Below are positions 14,513 through 21,924 of a stretch of DNA of 40,217 bases, piece by piece (within the stretch, counting starts at the first letter, position 1; each line of letters opens with the position of its first letter). Position numbers and translations under genes: made by a program. This DNA comes from Lachnospiraceae bacterium (lineage in GTDB: Bacteria > Bacillota > Clostridia > Lachnospirales > Lachnospiraceae). Under the pieces are notes generated by a model. The model saw only the letters and a program-made list of their open reading frames with translations, made no database searches and had not been told where the DNA came from. The DNA is taken from contig JAAUZI010000079.1 in assembly GCA_014804645.1 (NCBI GenBank), positions 1 to 40,217 of the forward strand, written 5' to 3'.

Positions 14513-15574
14513 ATGGCGACAACAGGAAAAAGTATAGCGATACCGACGATTCTGAAGGTTGGGAAAGGCGCACTGGAGAATATCGGCGGCTATCTGCGGG
14601 AAGAGAATTTTAAGAATGCGGTGATCTATTTCGGCAACGGACTGATTGAGTTGTTCGGCATGAGAGTCATGGACTCCCTGAAGGCGGCTGACATCGAGGT
14701 TCTGGAGTATCGGGAGATCGACACCGTGTGTATTGACGATATTGTGGAGATGGCGTTCACACTACCCAGCAAGGTGCAGACGATCATTGCCATCGGCGGC
14801 GGCAAGGTGATCGATGCGGGCAAATACGCAGCGTTCCTGCGGGGACTGCCCTTTATCAGCGTGCCCACCTCCAGCTCCAGCGACGGCTTTTCCAGCGCCA
14901 GCGCCTCCCTGATTGTGGAGGGCAGACGGGCTTCCGTGCCCGCCAAGCTGGCCTATGGCATTATTGTGGACACGGAAGTGATTCGGACGGCGCCGGAGCG
15001 GTTTATCTATTCGGGCATTGGGGATATGGTGTCCAAGATCACCGCCCTGTACGACTGGGTGTTTGAGGCCCAGGCGGGTTATTCTCAGGTTAATGACTTT
15101 GCGGTAATGATAGCGAAAAAGGCGGTAAACAGCTTTGTGCGGACGCCGTTTAAGAGCATACAGGAGGAATTGTTCTTGAAGGAATTGCTGGACTCTCTGG
15201 CTATGAGCGGGATTGCCAATGAAATTGCGGGCAGCAGCGCGCCCACCAGCGGCAGCGAACACCTGATTTCCCATGCGCTGGACAAATTGTTGGAACAGCC
15301 CCAGCTCCACGGTATTCAGGTGGGCATAGCCACCTATCTGATGGCCAGAGTGCAGGAACACCGCTATGAGCGTGTCAATACGATTTTTACCGATACCGGT
15401 TTCTGGAAATATGTGGAGACTCTGGGTATGAAAAAGGAGGATTTTTCCAAAGCTATAGATATGGCTCCCTCCATCAAGCCCCACAGACATACTTATCTGC
15501 ATGAGGAGCAGTATCGGGAGCGGGCCAAGTGTCTGTTGACAGAGGATGAGATACTGAACAGAATTTTGATTTAA
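14513..15574 (+). CDS. AraM/sn-glycerol-1-phosphate dehydrogenase family protein
   Basis: This 353-residue protein belongs to the iron-type alcohol dehydrogenase superfamily. The best match is the glycerol-1-phosphate dehydrogenase (AraM/EgsA) branch, which reduces dihydroxyacetone phosphate with NAD(P)H. The nucleotide site is IGGGKVIDAGKYAA (94-107), and PTSSSSDGFSSASASL (118-133) is the hallmark serine-rich loop. Metal ligands lie in SGIGDMVSK (Asp171), SEHLISHALD and LHGIQVGIATYL. The start at 14513 is chosen because AAGGAG lies 6 bases upstream; a TTG at 14486 would be inside the preceding gene's end. In Gram-positive bacteria such enzymes supply G1P for heptaprenylglyceryl phosphate or other minor lipids. 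A related polyol dehydrogenase activity cannot be excluded. Confidence 0.8.
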   Translation: MATTGKSIAIPTILKVGKGALENIGGYLREENFKNAVIYFGNGLIELFGMRVMDSLKAADIEVLEYREIDTVCIDDIVEMAFTLPSKVQTIIAIGGGKVIDAGKYAAFLRGLPFISVPTSSSSDGFSSASASLIVEGRRASVPAKLAYGIIVDTEVIRTAPERFIYSGIGDMVSKITALYDWVFEAQAGYSQVNDFAVMIAKKAVNSFVRTPFKSIQEELFLKELLDSLAMSGIANEIAGSSAPTSGSEHLISHALDKLLEQPQLHGIQVGIATYLMARVQEHRYERVNTIFTDTGFWKYVETLGMKKEDFSKAIDMAPSIKPHRHTYLHEEQYRERAKCLLTEDEILNRILI

Positions 15575-15580
15575 CAGGGG

Positions 15581-17218
15581 GTGACGGTTCTGAAACTGTT
15601 AAAAGGATTATTCTATGGATTTTGCATATTGGTGATTCTGCTCTGCGCATTGACGGTGGGGCTTGCCTTTTCGCCCTCAGCCACAGAGAAATTGGCGGAT
15701 ATGCTGTATGGCGAGAATCGTGACAGCGGGATACTGGACGTGATCGACAAGCCGGATACGCAGCCTACGGAAAGCGGCCCAGAGGAGCAGCCGGATGGGC
15801 AGGAGTCTCCGGAGCCTACCATAGCGCCAACCCATATGGATCAGCCTCTGACCTGGGAGCCTAAGAACACACCGGCTCCGGTTCAGACTCCCATACCGGG
15901 CGGTGTTCCCGATTTTGATTCCAACGGAATGGTTATCAATATTTATGCGGTGAAAAATGGCAGCACGGCGGAGCAGGCGCCCAGTTATGTGATCCCCACA
16001 AGCGATTCTGTGGCAGCTCCCAAGGAACTGGCCGACAGAGCCGGGTATACCCCGGTGACGGACGACACCACAGAGCTGAACACGGAGGAGGCTGACAAGC
16101 TAAAGACGGAGCTGACGCTGGGCGAGACCGGCACGGCGCTGTACTTTGACAGCCTGTATTATCCCTACTATTATCTGTTGGACGAGACGGGGCAGGCCAT
16201 ATACAGGCAGATATATGCCAATGCCAACAGCATGAACAAAACTTTCATGCCCTGCCAGGATATTACTGTAAATGCGCTGAAAACCGTGTTTGAGGCGGTG
16301 TACAACGACCATCCGGAGCTGTTCTGGCTTGAGACCGGTTACAGCTGTGGGTACAGCCGCAGCGGAAAATGTGTGGAGATCACGTTGCAGTTCAGTGTGG
16401 AAAGCGCAGAGTTGGAAGAGTTCAAGTCCACCTTTAACACGCAGGTGAACAGGATTCTGAATCAGGCATGGGGTCTTGCCGACGATTACGAGAGGGAAAA
16501 GTATGTCCACAACCGACTGCTGGAGCTGGTAGAGTATCAGAGCGGCGCACCCATGAGTCAGAGCGCCTACAGTGCCCTGGTAAACGGCAAGACTGTCTGC
16601 GCGGGCTATGCCAGAGCGTTTCAGTATCTGATGCAGCAGCTGGGGATTCCCTGCTATTATTGTACGGGCTATTCGGGGGAGAATCATGCCTGGAATATCG
16701 TCTATCTCTATGGAGAATATTACAATGTGGATCTGACTTGGGATGATACGGAACCTGCCACCTACAAGTTTTTCAACAAGACAGATCAGGATTATGCCAC
16801 CACTCACGCGCGCAGGAGCCTGGCCCAGAAACTGCCGGCCTGCGACGGTATCAGTTACCGGAATCTGGAGGAGGTCCCCGAGGAGGCAGAGCCTACTCCG
16901 ACCCCTTCGCCCAAGGCGACTCCCGCACCGACTGAGGCCCCGGATAATCCGTATATCTCGGCGGAGCTTGAGACGTATTATCGGGATTGCGGTCAGAAGA
17001 TTATTGACAACGGACTTGGCAGTTTCAGTTTCGTGCAGGATATTGACGCTGGACTGTGGAACGAGCTGTGGACTGCATATAACAACGGCAATATATCGGA
17101 CAGTTTTCTGGTAAGAGCCATGAACCGTCTGGGCGGCAATTCCTGCAGCGTGCAGATAGTTTGCCAGGTGACGGCAGACGGCCAGTATCGTCTAACGCAT
17201 ACAGTCAATATACAGTAA
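15581..17218 (+). CDS. Exported transglutaminase-like (Transglut_core) protein 1
   Basis: This 545-residue protein has one N-terminal membrane segment (about 8-29, LLKGLFYGFCILVILLCALT), so it is anchored or secreted. A Pro/Thr/Glu-rich linker runs at about 55-108. The transglutaminase core carries the Cys-His-Asp triad at Cys340 (NGKTVCAGYA), His369 (GENHAWNIV) and Asp384 (NVDLTWDD). A second Pro-rich linker (about 430-460) precedes a C-terminal unit that contains YYRDCGQKIIDNGLGSF. These domains either cross-link or cleave proteins or peptidoglycan peptides; the activity cannot be told. The GTG start is uncertain: AGGGGG is only a few bases away, and a CTG at 15590 is another option. It sits 6 bases after the dehydrogenase stop and is followed by a terminator. 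A paralogue lies at 25604. Confidence 0.85.
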   Translation: MTVLKLLKGLFYGFCILVILLCALTVGLAFSPSATEKLADMLYGENRDSGILDVIDKPDTQPTESGPEEQPDGQESPEPTIAPTHMDQPLTWEPKNTPAPVQTPIPGGVPDFDSNGMVINIYAVKNGSTAEQAPSYVIPTSDSVAAPKELADRAGYTPVTDDTTELNTEEADKLKTELTLGETGTALYFDSLYYPYYYLLDETGQAIYRQIYANANSMNKTFMPCQDITVNALKTVFEAVYNDHPELFWLETGYSCGYSRSGKCVEITLQFSVESAELEEFKSTFNTQVNRILNQAWGLADDYEREKYVHNRLLELVEYQSGAPMSQSAYSALVNGKTVCAGYARAFQYLMQQLGIPCYYCTGYSGENHAWNIVYLYGEYYNVDLTWDDTEPATYKFFNKTDQDYATTHARRSLAQKLPACDGISYRNLEEVPEEAEPTPTPSPKATPAPTEAPDNPYISAELETYYRDCGQKIIDNGLGSFSFVQDIDAGLWNELWTAYNNGNISDSFLVRAMNRLGGNSCSVQIVCQVTADGQYRLTHTVNIQ

Positions 17219-17240
17219 TGTAAATAACACGTGATACGAA

Positions 17241-17276
17241 AAGGCGTTTCGGGTGAAAACCCGGAATGCCTTTTTT
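17241..17276 (+). terminator. Strong Rho-independent terminator
   Basis: AAGGCGTTTCGGGT (17241-17254) pairs with ACCCGGAATGCC (17259-17270), with a GAAA loop and six T. It separates the transglutaminase-like gene from spoIIIAA. Confidence 0.92.
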
Positions 17277-17309
17277 GTGCGCCGAGATTATTTTCAAAAA
17301 AAGAAACAG

Positions 17310-17337
17310 GCATATCTTACTTGTCCTATCATATATT
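17310..17337 (+). promoter_or_regulatory. Candidate sigma-E promoter of the spoIIIA operon
   Basis: GCATATC (17310-17316) and CATATATT (17330-17337) are 13 bases apart. They resemble the sigma-E elements (-35 about GCATATT, -10 about CATACAAT) that drive spoIIIA in the mother cell. The next gene's ATG is 21 bases downstream. Confidence 0.5.
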
Positions 17338-17357
17338 GAGATAGGGAGGTGCTGGGG

Positions 17358-18341
17358 ATGAACACGAATCTGGCAGATATTTTTCCGGCGGCGTACAGGA
17401 TTTATTTTAAGACCGCTGCGGGACGGGAGAAACAAGTCAGTGAGATCCGGCTGCGGGTCGAACGGCCGGCCATTCTGATGGAGGGAAACAGGGAAGTCTT
17501 TCTGAGAGAGGACGGGTCCTATACGGAACATATGGAACAGGCCTGGCATCCTGACAGGCAGGCCCTGCAGGAGATTGTCAGCCATCTTTGCCAGTATTCT
17601 CTCTATGCCTATGAGGACGAGCTGCGGCAGGGCTATATCACTATTGAGGGCGGCCATCGGGTCGGAATTGTGGGACAGGCGGTGCAGGAGGGCGTCGGCG
17701 CTATCCGCACTATCAAATATATTTCCGCCATAAACATCCGTGTTGCCCATCAGATTCTTGGGGCGGCCAATTCGGTGCTGCCCTATATTTATAAGGGGGG
17801 CAGCATGTGCAACACACTGATTGTCTCCCCACCGGGCTGTGGCAAGACCACGCTGCTGCGGGATATGGTGAGGCAGATTTCCGGCGGCAATGCCTACGGT
17901 CCGGCCCGGACGGTGGGAGTGGTGGACGAGCGCTCGGAGATTGCGGGCTGCTATATGGGGCTGCCGCAAAACGATCTGGGACCGCGCAGCGATGTGTTGG
18001 ACGCCTGCCCCAAGGCGCTGGGAATGATGATGCTGCTGCGCAGTATGTCGCCGGCAGTGCTGGCGGTGGACGAACTGGGCAGCAGCGAGGAGATACAGGC
18101 GGTGAGAATGGCCGCCTCCTGCGGAGTCAGTCTGGTGGCAACCATACATGGCATGGATATGCAGGACGTACAGGGGAAACCGGGGATGGGGGCGCTGCTG
18201 TCGGAGGGGATATTTGTCTGTGTGCTGGTTCTGAGGCGGGATAGACAGGGACGCTGCCGGGTGAGACAGGTGCTGCACCGCAGACAGATGGATGGCATAT
18301 GGGAGGAGGTGGCGGTAGATGCTCCGGCTGGCAGGATTTAG
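17358..18341 (+). CDS. spoIIIAA: SpoIIIAA, ATPase of the sporulation channel
   Basis: This is the 327-residue cytoplasmic ATPase of the SpoIIIA-SpoIIQ complex that links mother cell and forespore. Its secretion-ATPase fold shows Walker A SPPGCGKTTLLRD (157-169), Walker B SPAVLAVDELG (231-241) and the bacterial secretion ATPase-like motif VVDERSEIAGCYMG (188-201). The N-terminal domain (1-125) is typical. I use the ATG at 17358 because GGGAGGTG lies 7 bases upstream; a GTG at 17349 is an alternative. It overlaps spoIIIAB by 23 bases, as usual. A candidate sigma-E promoter precedes it. Length matches the family. Confidence 0.97.
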   Translation: MNTNLADIFPAAYRIYFKTAAGREKQVSEIRLRVERPAILMEGNREVFLREDGSYTEHMEQAWHPDRQALQEIVSHLCQYSLYAYEDELRQGYITIEGGHRVGIVGQAVQEGVGAIRTIKYISAINIRVAHQILGAANSVLPYIYKGGSMCNTLIVSPPGCGKTTLLRDMVRQISGGNAYGPARTVGVVDERSEIAGCYMGLPQNDLGPRSDVLDACPKALGMMMLLRSMSPAVLAVDELGSSEEIQAVRMAASCGVSLVATIHGMDMQDVQGKPGMGALLSEGIFVCVLVLRRDRQGRCRVRQVLHRRQMDGIWEEVAVDAPAGRI

Positions 18342-18840
18342 TATGATTGGACTTAGCTGCAGCGGGCTTGGGATATGGTATGCCGTGCAGCTGCGGCAGC
18401 GCCTGGAACATCTGCATACCATGAACCGGATTATAGAGCTGCTGGTCAGTCTGCTGCAGTATGGGAAAAGCACTCTGCCGGAATGCTGCCGTCAGTTGGC
18501 GGCCCAAGTGGAGGAACCATACCGGCAGGCCTTTGCATTGGTGTATCGAGAACTGGCGGAAAACAGAGGAAAAAGCTTTGCGGAGGTATATGCGGAGATC
18601 ATGGGTGAGGCGATGAAGGGCGTCGGTTCGCTGAAAGAGCAGGACAGGCAGCTTTTTCTGCAATGTGTCCTTCAGCAGGGCTGTGGCGACGGAGAGACGG
18701 GAATACGGTTGATCCGGCGGCAGCAGGAGCTGTTGAAAGAGCGGATTGCCAGGCTTGAGGCAGAAAACCGGGAGAAGAGCCGCATGGCTGTGGGACTGGG
18801 AACTCTGGGCGGAATTCTGCTCATTATCATACTGCTGTAG
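18319..18840 (+). CDS. spoIIIAB: SpoIIIAB, stage III sporulation protein
   Basis: This is a 173-residue membrane protein of the channel, related to GspF-type platform proteins. It has a hydrophobic N-terminal segment (about 5-23, AGFSMIGLSCSGLGIWYAV), a long helical soluble part and a C-terminal membrane helix (about 155-173). Typical family features are LLVSLLQYGKSTLPECCRQL and FAEVYAEIMGE. The ATG is 10 bases after GGAGGAGG, inside the end of spoIIIAA, so translation is coupled. It is needed for forespore engulfment and sigma-G activity in B. subtilis; the same role is inferred here. Confidence 0.94.
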   Translation: MLRLAGFSMIGLSCSGLGIWYAVQLRQRLEHLHTMNRIIELLVSLLQYGKSTLPECCRQLAAQVEEPYRQAFALVYRELAENRGKSFAEVYAEIMGEAMKGVGSLKEQDRQLFLQCVLQQGCGDGETGIRLIRRQQELLKERIARLEAENREKSRMAVGLGTLGGILLIIILL

Positions 18841-18860
18841 CGTCAGGGATTTTTCTGACG
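18841..18860 (+). other. Small hairpin between spoIIIAB and spoIIIAC
   Basis: CGTCAG (18841-18846) pairs with CTGACG (18855-18860), right after the spoIIIAB stop. There is no T run. It may affect mRNA stability; no function is shown. Confidence 0.35.
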
Positions 18861-18895
18861 AAAGCATTTGGAGAGATAATACGGTAGAGGTAGGT

Positions 18896-19093
18896 ATGGG
18901 TGTGAGTCTGATATTTAAAATTGCGGCAGTGGGAATATTGGTTACAATACTGAGTCAGGTGCTCAAACACAGCGGCCGAGAGGAGCATGCTTTTCTCATC
19001 AGCCTTGCGGGACTGATTTTGGTGCTGACCTGGATCGTTCCATATATTTATGATTTGTTCACCACCATACAGGCCCTGTTCGACCTGACGTGA
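18896..19093 (+). CDS. spoIIIAC: SpoIIIAC, small membrane protein of the channel
   Basis: This is a 65-residue protein with two membrane helices (about 3-22 and 33-58) around the short KHSGREEHAF turn, the well-conserved SpoIIIAC signature. The start at 18896 is chosen by its GAGGTAGGT site and the family length; the longer frame upstream is not real. It belongs to the mother-cell membrane part of the SpoIIIA complex. The gap to spoIIIAD is 57 bases and holds GGGGAATTGGGGC but no terminator. Confidence 0.96.
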   Translation: MGVSLIFKIAAVGILVTILSQVLKHSGREEHAFLISLAGLILVLTWIVPYIYDLFTTIQALFDLT

Positions 19094-19150
19094 CGGGGGC
19101 GGGGAATTGGGGCTGGTAGGAAATATGCGGAACTAAAATGGAGAGGGGCT

Positions 19151-19540
19151 ATGTCGGAACTTATCAAAATTGGCATACTTGGGATTTTGGGCGTTATGGT
19201 AGCGCTGCAGTTTAAGGCCACTCGGCCGGAGTATGGGATCTATATGGGGCTGGTAATCAGTATTCTGATATTTGCGTATGCGGTGCGCCAGTTCTCCGCC
19301 GTGCTGGAAAAATTTGCTCTGATACGGCAGTTTCTTGGGAGCAGCCAGGGCTACCTGGCTATTCTGTTAAAAATAACAGGCGTGACGTATATCTGCGAAT
19401 TCAGTGCGGGGATATGCAAGGATGCGGGATATGGGTCAGTGGCTGAACAGATTGAGATACTGGGCAAGCTGTCGGTGATGTTCGCCGGGCTGCCCATACT
19501 GTTGGCGGTGATGGAGCAGATACAGACGTTCATGCGCTGA
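19151..19540 (+). CDS. spoIIIAD: SpoIIIAD, stage III sporulation protein
   Basis: This is a 129-residue multi-pass membrane protein with about four hydrophobic segments (5-22, 27-46, 69-88, 104-124). The Gly/Ala-rich VTYICEFSAGICKDAGYGSVAEQIE (75-99) is the family signature. Together with SpoIIIAC and SpoIIIAE it is thought to form the membrane core of the channel. GAGAGGGGCT precedes the ATG. Confidence 0.96.
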   Translation: MSELIKIGILGILGVMVALQFKATRPEYGIYMGLVISILIFAYAVRQFSAVLEKFALIRQFLGSSQGYLAILLKITGVTYICEFSAGICKDAGYGSVAEQIEILGKLSVMFAGLPILLAVMEQIQTFMR

Positions 19541-19592
19541 GACATGTGGGCGGCGGCTGCGGGATGTGCGGGAGACTTGAGCGGAGGGAGCC

Positions 19593-20660
19593 ATGGAGGG
19601 ATTGTCGGTTGATATAATATGGGAGGAATACGGACTGGATCAGCTGCAGCAGGGGCTTTCCGACCTGTTTCCGGGGAGTACATTTTCCCTGCGGCAGGTA
19701 TTTTCCCAGATTCTGCAGGGAGATGTGCTGGGAGCCATCCGGGATATTCTGAACGCGATGCTGGGTGATATAGGAGGCCAGCTGGCAGGTATGCGCAATG
19801 TCCTGCTGTGGCTGGTAATGCTGGGAATCGTATCGGCGTTGATGAGCCATTTTATGGAGATATTTGACAAGCATCAGATTGCCGATATCAGTTTCTATTT
19901 TATGTATTTGCTGCTGACCGCAGTTTTGCTGGCCAGTTTTGGACAGACAGTGCAGGTGGCGACAGATACTATGGAGAATATTCTGGTATTCATACGATTG
20001 CTGGTGCCCACATATCTGATGGCCGTGGGCGTGGCCAGCGGAACCACCACGGCGGGAGCAAGCCATCAACTGGTGCTGCTATTAATCTACGGCGTGGAGC
20101 GGGTGCTGGTGGGAGGGCTGCTGCCCTTCATATACAGCTATGTGCTGCTGGCTGTGGTCAATGGCATATGGATCGAGGAGAAATTGTCCCTGCTGATGGA
20201 ACTGCTAGAGAAGGCAATTAAGGCGGCGCTGAAGACGATTATCGGAGTGGTGACGGGAATAAGTGTCTTTCAGGCGGTAATAACGCCTGTTATAGATACG
20301 GCGAAATCATCCACGCTGCAGAAAGTGGTGTCAGCCATTCCGGGTATCGGCGGGGCGGCGGACAGTGTGGTCTCGCTGGTGATTGGATCGGCTGTGGTAA
20401 TCAAGAACAGTATCGGCGTGGTGCTTTTGATTTTGCTGGTGAGCATGTGTCTGGCTCCCCTGCTGCAGATACTGCTGACGGCCTGCTGTCTGAAACTGGC
20501 TGCCGCAGTCATGGGAATTGTCAGCGACAAACGGATCACGGCATGTACCAACAAGGTGGGAGAGGGGAGCATGATGCTGCTGAGAATCACAGGCACGGCG
20601 CTGCTGTTGTTTCTGATCAGTATATCCGTCGTGGCTGTCTCCACCAACCATGGGTTATAG
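19593..20660 (+). CDS. spoIIIAE: SpoIIIAE, core membrane protein of the channel
   Basis: This is a 355-residue polytopic protein with about seven to eight hydrophobic segments from residue 70 on. LLPFIYSYVLLAVVNGIWIE, TGISVFQAVITPVIDTAKSS and the final LLLFLISISVVAVSTNHG belong to the conserved SpoIIIAE core. GCGGAGGGAGCC precedes the ATG. An in-frame TGA just upstream rules out an N-terminal extension, so the signal peptide of the roughly 400-residue B. subtilis protein is missing. The first 65 residues are hydrophilic. It is co-transcribed with its neighbours. Confidence 0.96.
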   Translation: MEGLSVDIIWEEYGLDQLQQGLSDLFPGSTFSLRQVFSQILQGDVLGAIRDILNAMLGDIGGQLAGMRNVLLWLVMLGIVSALMSHFMEIFDKHQIADISFYFMYLLLTAVLLASFGQTVQVATDTMENILVFIRLLVPTYLMAVGVASGTTTAGASHQLVLLLIYGVERVLVGGLLPFIYSYVLLAVVNGIWIEEKLSLLMELLEKAIKAALKTIIGVVTGISVFQAVITPVIDTAKSSTLQKVVSAIPGIGGAADSVVSLVIGSAVVIKNSIGVVLLILLVSMCLAPLLQILLTACCLKLAAAVMGIVSDKRITACTNKVGEGSMMLLRITGTALLLFLISISVVAVSTNHGL

Positions 20661-20663
20661 CAA

Positions 20664-20681
20664 GGCCCAAAGAATTGGGCC
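20664..20681 (+). other. Perfect 7-bp hairpin after spoIIIAE
   Basis: GGCCCAA, loop AGAA, TTGGGCC. There is no T run. It begins right after the stop and is the first of two structures in the spoIIIAE-spoIIIAF gap. Confidence 0.6.
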
Positions 20682-20684
20682 GCA

Positions 20685-20793
20685 GCGGAACTTAACAGCA
20701 TCTGCCCTCCTAGTGCCCAGAGAATTTCTGAACGCCAAAGCGGTCAGAAATTACTCTGCGGGAAATGGTACTGGGAGGGCGGATGCGGAACTT
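20685..20793. repeat. Hairpin element flanked by 9-bp direct repeats, in the spoIIIAE-AF gap
   Basis: GCGGAACTT occurs at 20685-20693 and again at 20785-20793, exactly 100 bases apart. Between them lies a long imperfect hairpin. 20698-20714 pairs with 20770-20786 (wobbles only), then AGAGAATTTCTGA (20720-20732) pairs with TCAGAAATTACTCT (20744-20757), then CGC/GCG around a CAAA loop. The arrangement looks like a very small insertion element, or a folded mRNA element. No ORF fits in it. Confidence 0.7.
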
Positions 20794-20809
20794 CTAATAG
20801 GAGGCGAAT

Positions 20810-21298
20810 ATGTGGGAGGCGTTGCTTGGAAGCATACGACAGATAGGCATATTTATGATCTGTGCCCAGGCTCTGATTTACTTCAAGCCAAAGGGGTCCT
20901 ATGAAAAATATCTGAAATTGCTGGTCAGTACCATGATTCTGGTGCAGCTTTTGGGCCCGGTGCAGGCTTTGTTCTCCGACAGCGGGGGACAGAGCCTGGA
21001 GGAGCGGATTGCATTTTACAGCAGCTCCTTCGAGCAGGGGCTGGAGGAGGCGACGCTGGAGGAATACCAGGTGGAGCAGATTCGGCAACAGCTGTTGACG
21101 GCTCAGATCAAGGCTCAGATGGAGGCATGGGACATAGGGACGGAAAGCGATTTGAGGGAAACGGATGAGATTCGCATTCAAATCGATCCGGTGACTGTGG
21201 GGACACCTCAGAGTGGACTGCCGGACATGGAGCAGGGGGAGGAAGAGCATGGAGGAGAAGATAAGGAGCAGAATGGCAAAATGGCTGAAGAGGGATAA
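20810..21298 (+). CDS. spoIIIAF: SpoIIIAF, stage III sporulation protein
   Basis: This is a 162-residue protein with two membrane helices (about 5-24 and 34-55), with the family sequence ALIYFKPKGSYEKYLKLLVS between. An extracytoplasmic Gln/Glu-rich coiled region (about 60-110) and an acidic tail follow. The ATG has AGGAGGCGA just upstream, directly after the hairpin element. The stop lies 50 bases inside spoIIIAG. It probably forms a ring on the mother-cell side of the channel. Confidence 0.94.
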   Translation: MWEALLGSIRQIGIFMICAQALIYFKPKGSYEKYLKLLVSTMILVQLLGPVQALFSDSGGQSLEERIAFYSSSFEQGLEEATLEEYQVEQIRQQLLTAQIKAQMEAWDIGTESDLRETDEIRIQIDPVTVGTPQSGLPDMEQGEEEHGGEDKEQNGKMAEEG

Positions 21299-21869
21299 TC
21301 TGCTGATTCTGCTGTTGGCCGGTGTGCTGCTGGTGGTCATAGCGCTGCCCACGGAAAAAAATAGCCGGGAGCAGCAGAACCCGGGCGCGGTCACGGGGAG
21401 CTCGGGCGGCGCTGTCCAGGAATCAATATCCGTGGGCGCCGGATTTTCTGATGTGGAGGAGTACGCCGCTTATCTGGAAAAGCGGCTGGAAAATACCCTC
21501 TCCCAAGTGAGCGGCGTGGGCGCGGTGCAGGTGATGATCACTTTGGAGGCAACCCAGGAGCTGGTGTTGGAGAAAGACCAGCAGACCCAGAGCAGCAGCA
21601 CCACTGAGGAGGACAGCCAGGGAGGGAGCCGCTATTCCCATCAGACCAGTCGGTCGGAGAACACGGTGTATCACAGTTCCGGAAACAATGAACCTTATGT
21701 AATAAAAACGCTGCTGCCCAGGGTGGAGGGAGTGGTGGTGGTAGCCCAGGGGGCCGGAACCGGCAATATCAACAGAAATATAACGGATGTGGTGCAGGCA
21801 CTTTTTGACGTGGAGGTGCATAAAGTAAAGGTAGTGAAAATGGACGGCAGTGTGAATATATCCGAATAA
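21249..21869 (+). CDS. spoIIIAG: SpoIIIAG, ring-forming channel protein
   Basis: This is a 206-residue protein. A short cytoplasmic end (MEEKIRSRMAKWLKRDN) is followed by one membrane helix (about 17-34) and the extracytoplasmic YscJ/FliF-like ring domain (about 65-206), which includes LEKRLENTLSQVSGVGAVQV and the C-terminal VVQALFDVEVHKVKVVKMDG. A Gln/Ser/Glu-rich insert (QQTQSSSTTEEDSQGGSR) interrupts it, as in known SpoIIIAG rings. The ATG at 21249 follows GGGGAGGAAGAGC and overlaps spoIIIAF; an upstream ATG at 21213 would lie deeper in spoIIIAF and is less likely. It forms the large mother-cell ring in B. subtilis. Confidence 0.95.
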   Translation: MEEKIRSRMAKWLKRDNLLILLLAGVLLVVIALPTEKNSREQQNPGAVTGSSGGAVQESISVGAGFSDVEEYAAYLEKRLENTLSQVSGVGAVQVMITLEATQELVLEKDQQTQSSSTTEEDSQGGSRYSHQTSRSENTVYHSSGNNEPYVIKTLLPRVEGVVVVAQGAGTGNINRNITDVVQALFDVEVHKVKVVKMDGSVNISE

Positions 21870-21924
21870 GCCCTCATACAATGAACTAGTAAAAAGAAGA
21901 GAGCATAGAAAAGGGAGAGAAAGT

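Noticed and set aside
14486..14515. TTG at 14486 as start of the G1PDH-type gene
   Set aside because: It lies inside the end of the zinc-ribbon gene and lacks a ribosome binding site, whereas the ATG at 14513 has AAGGAG 6 bases upstream.
17205..18473. Open frame of 422 codons antisense to spoIIIAA and spoIIIAB
   Set aside because: The plus-strand genes are firmly identified; composition (His, Ser, Pro, Gln) is typical of a non-coding shadow.
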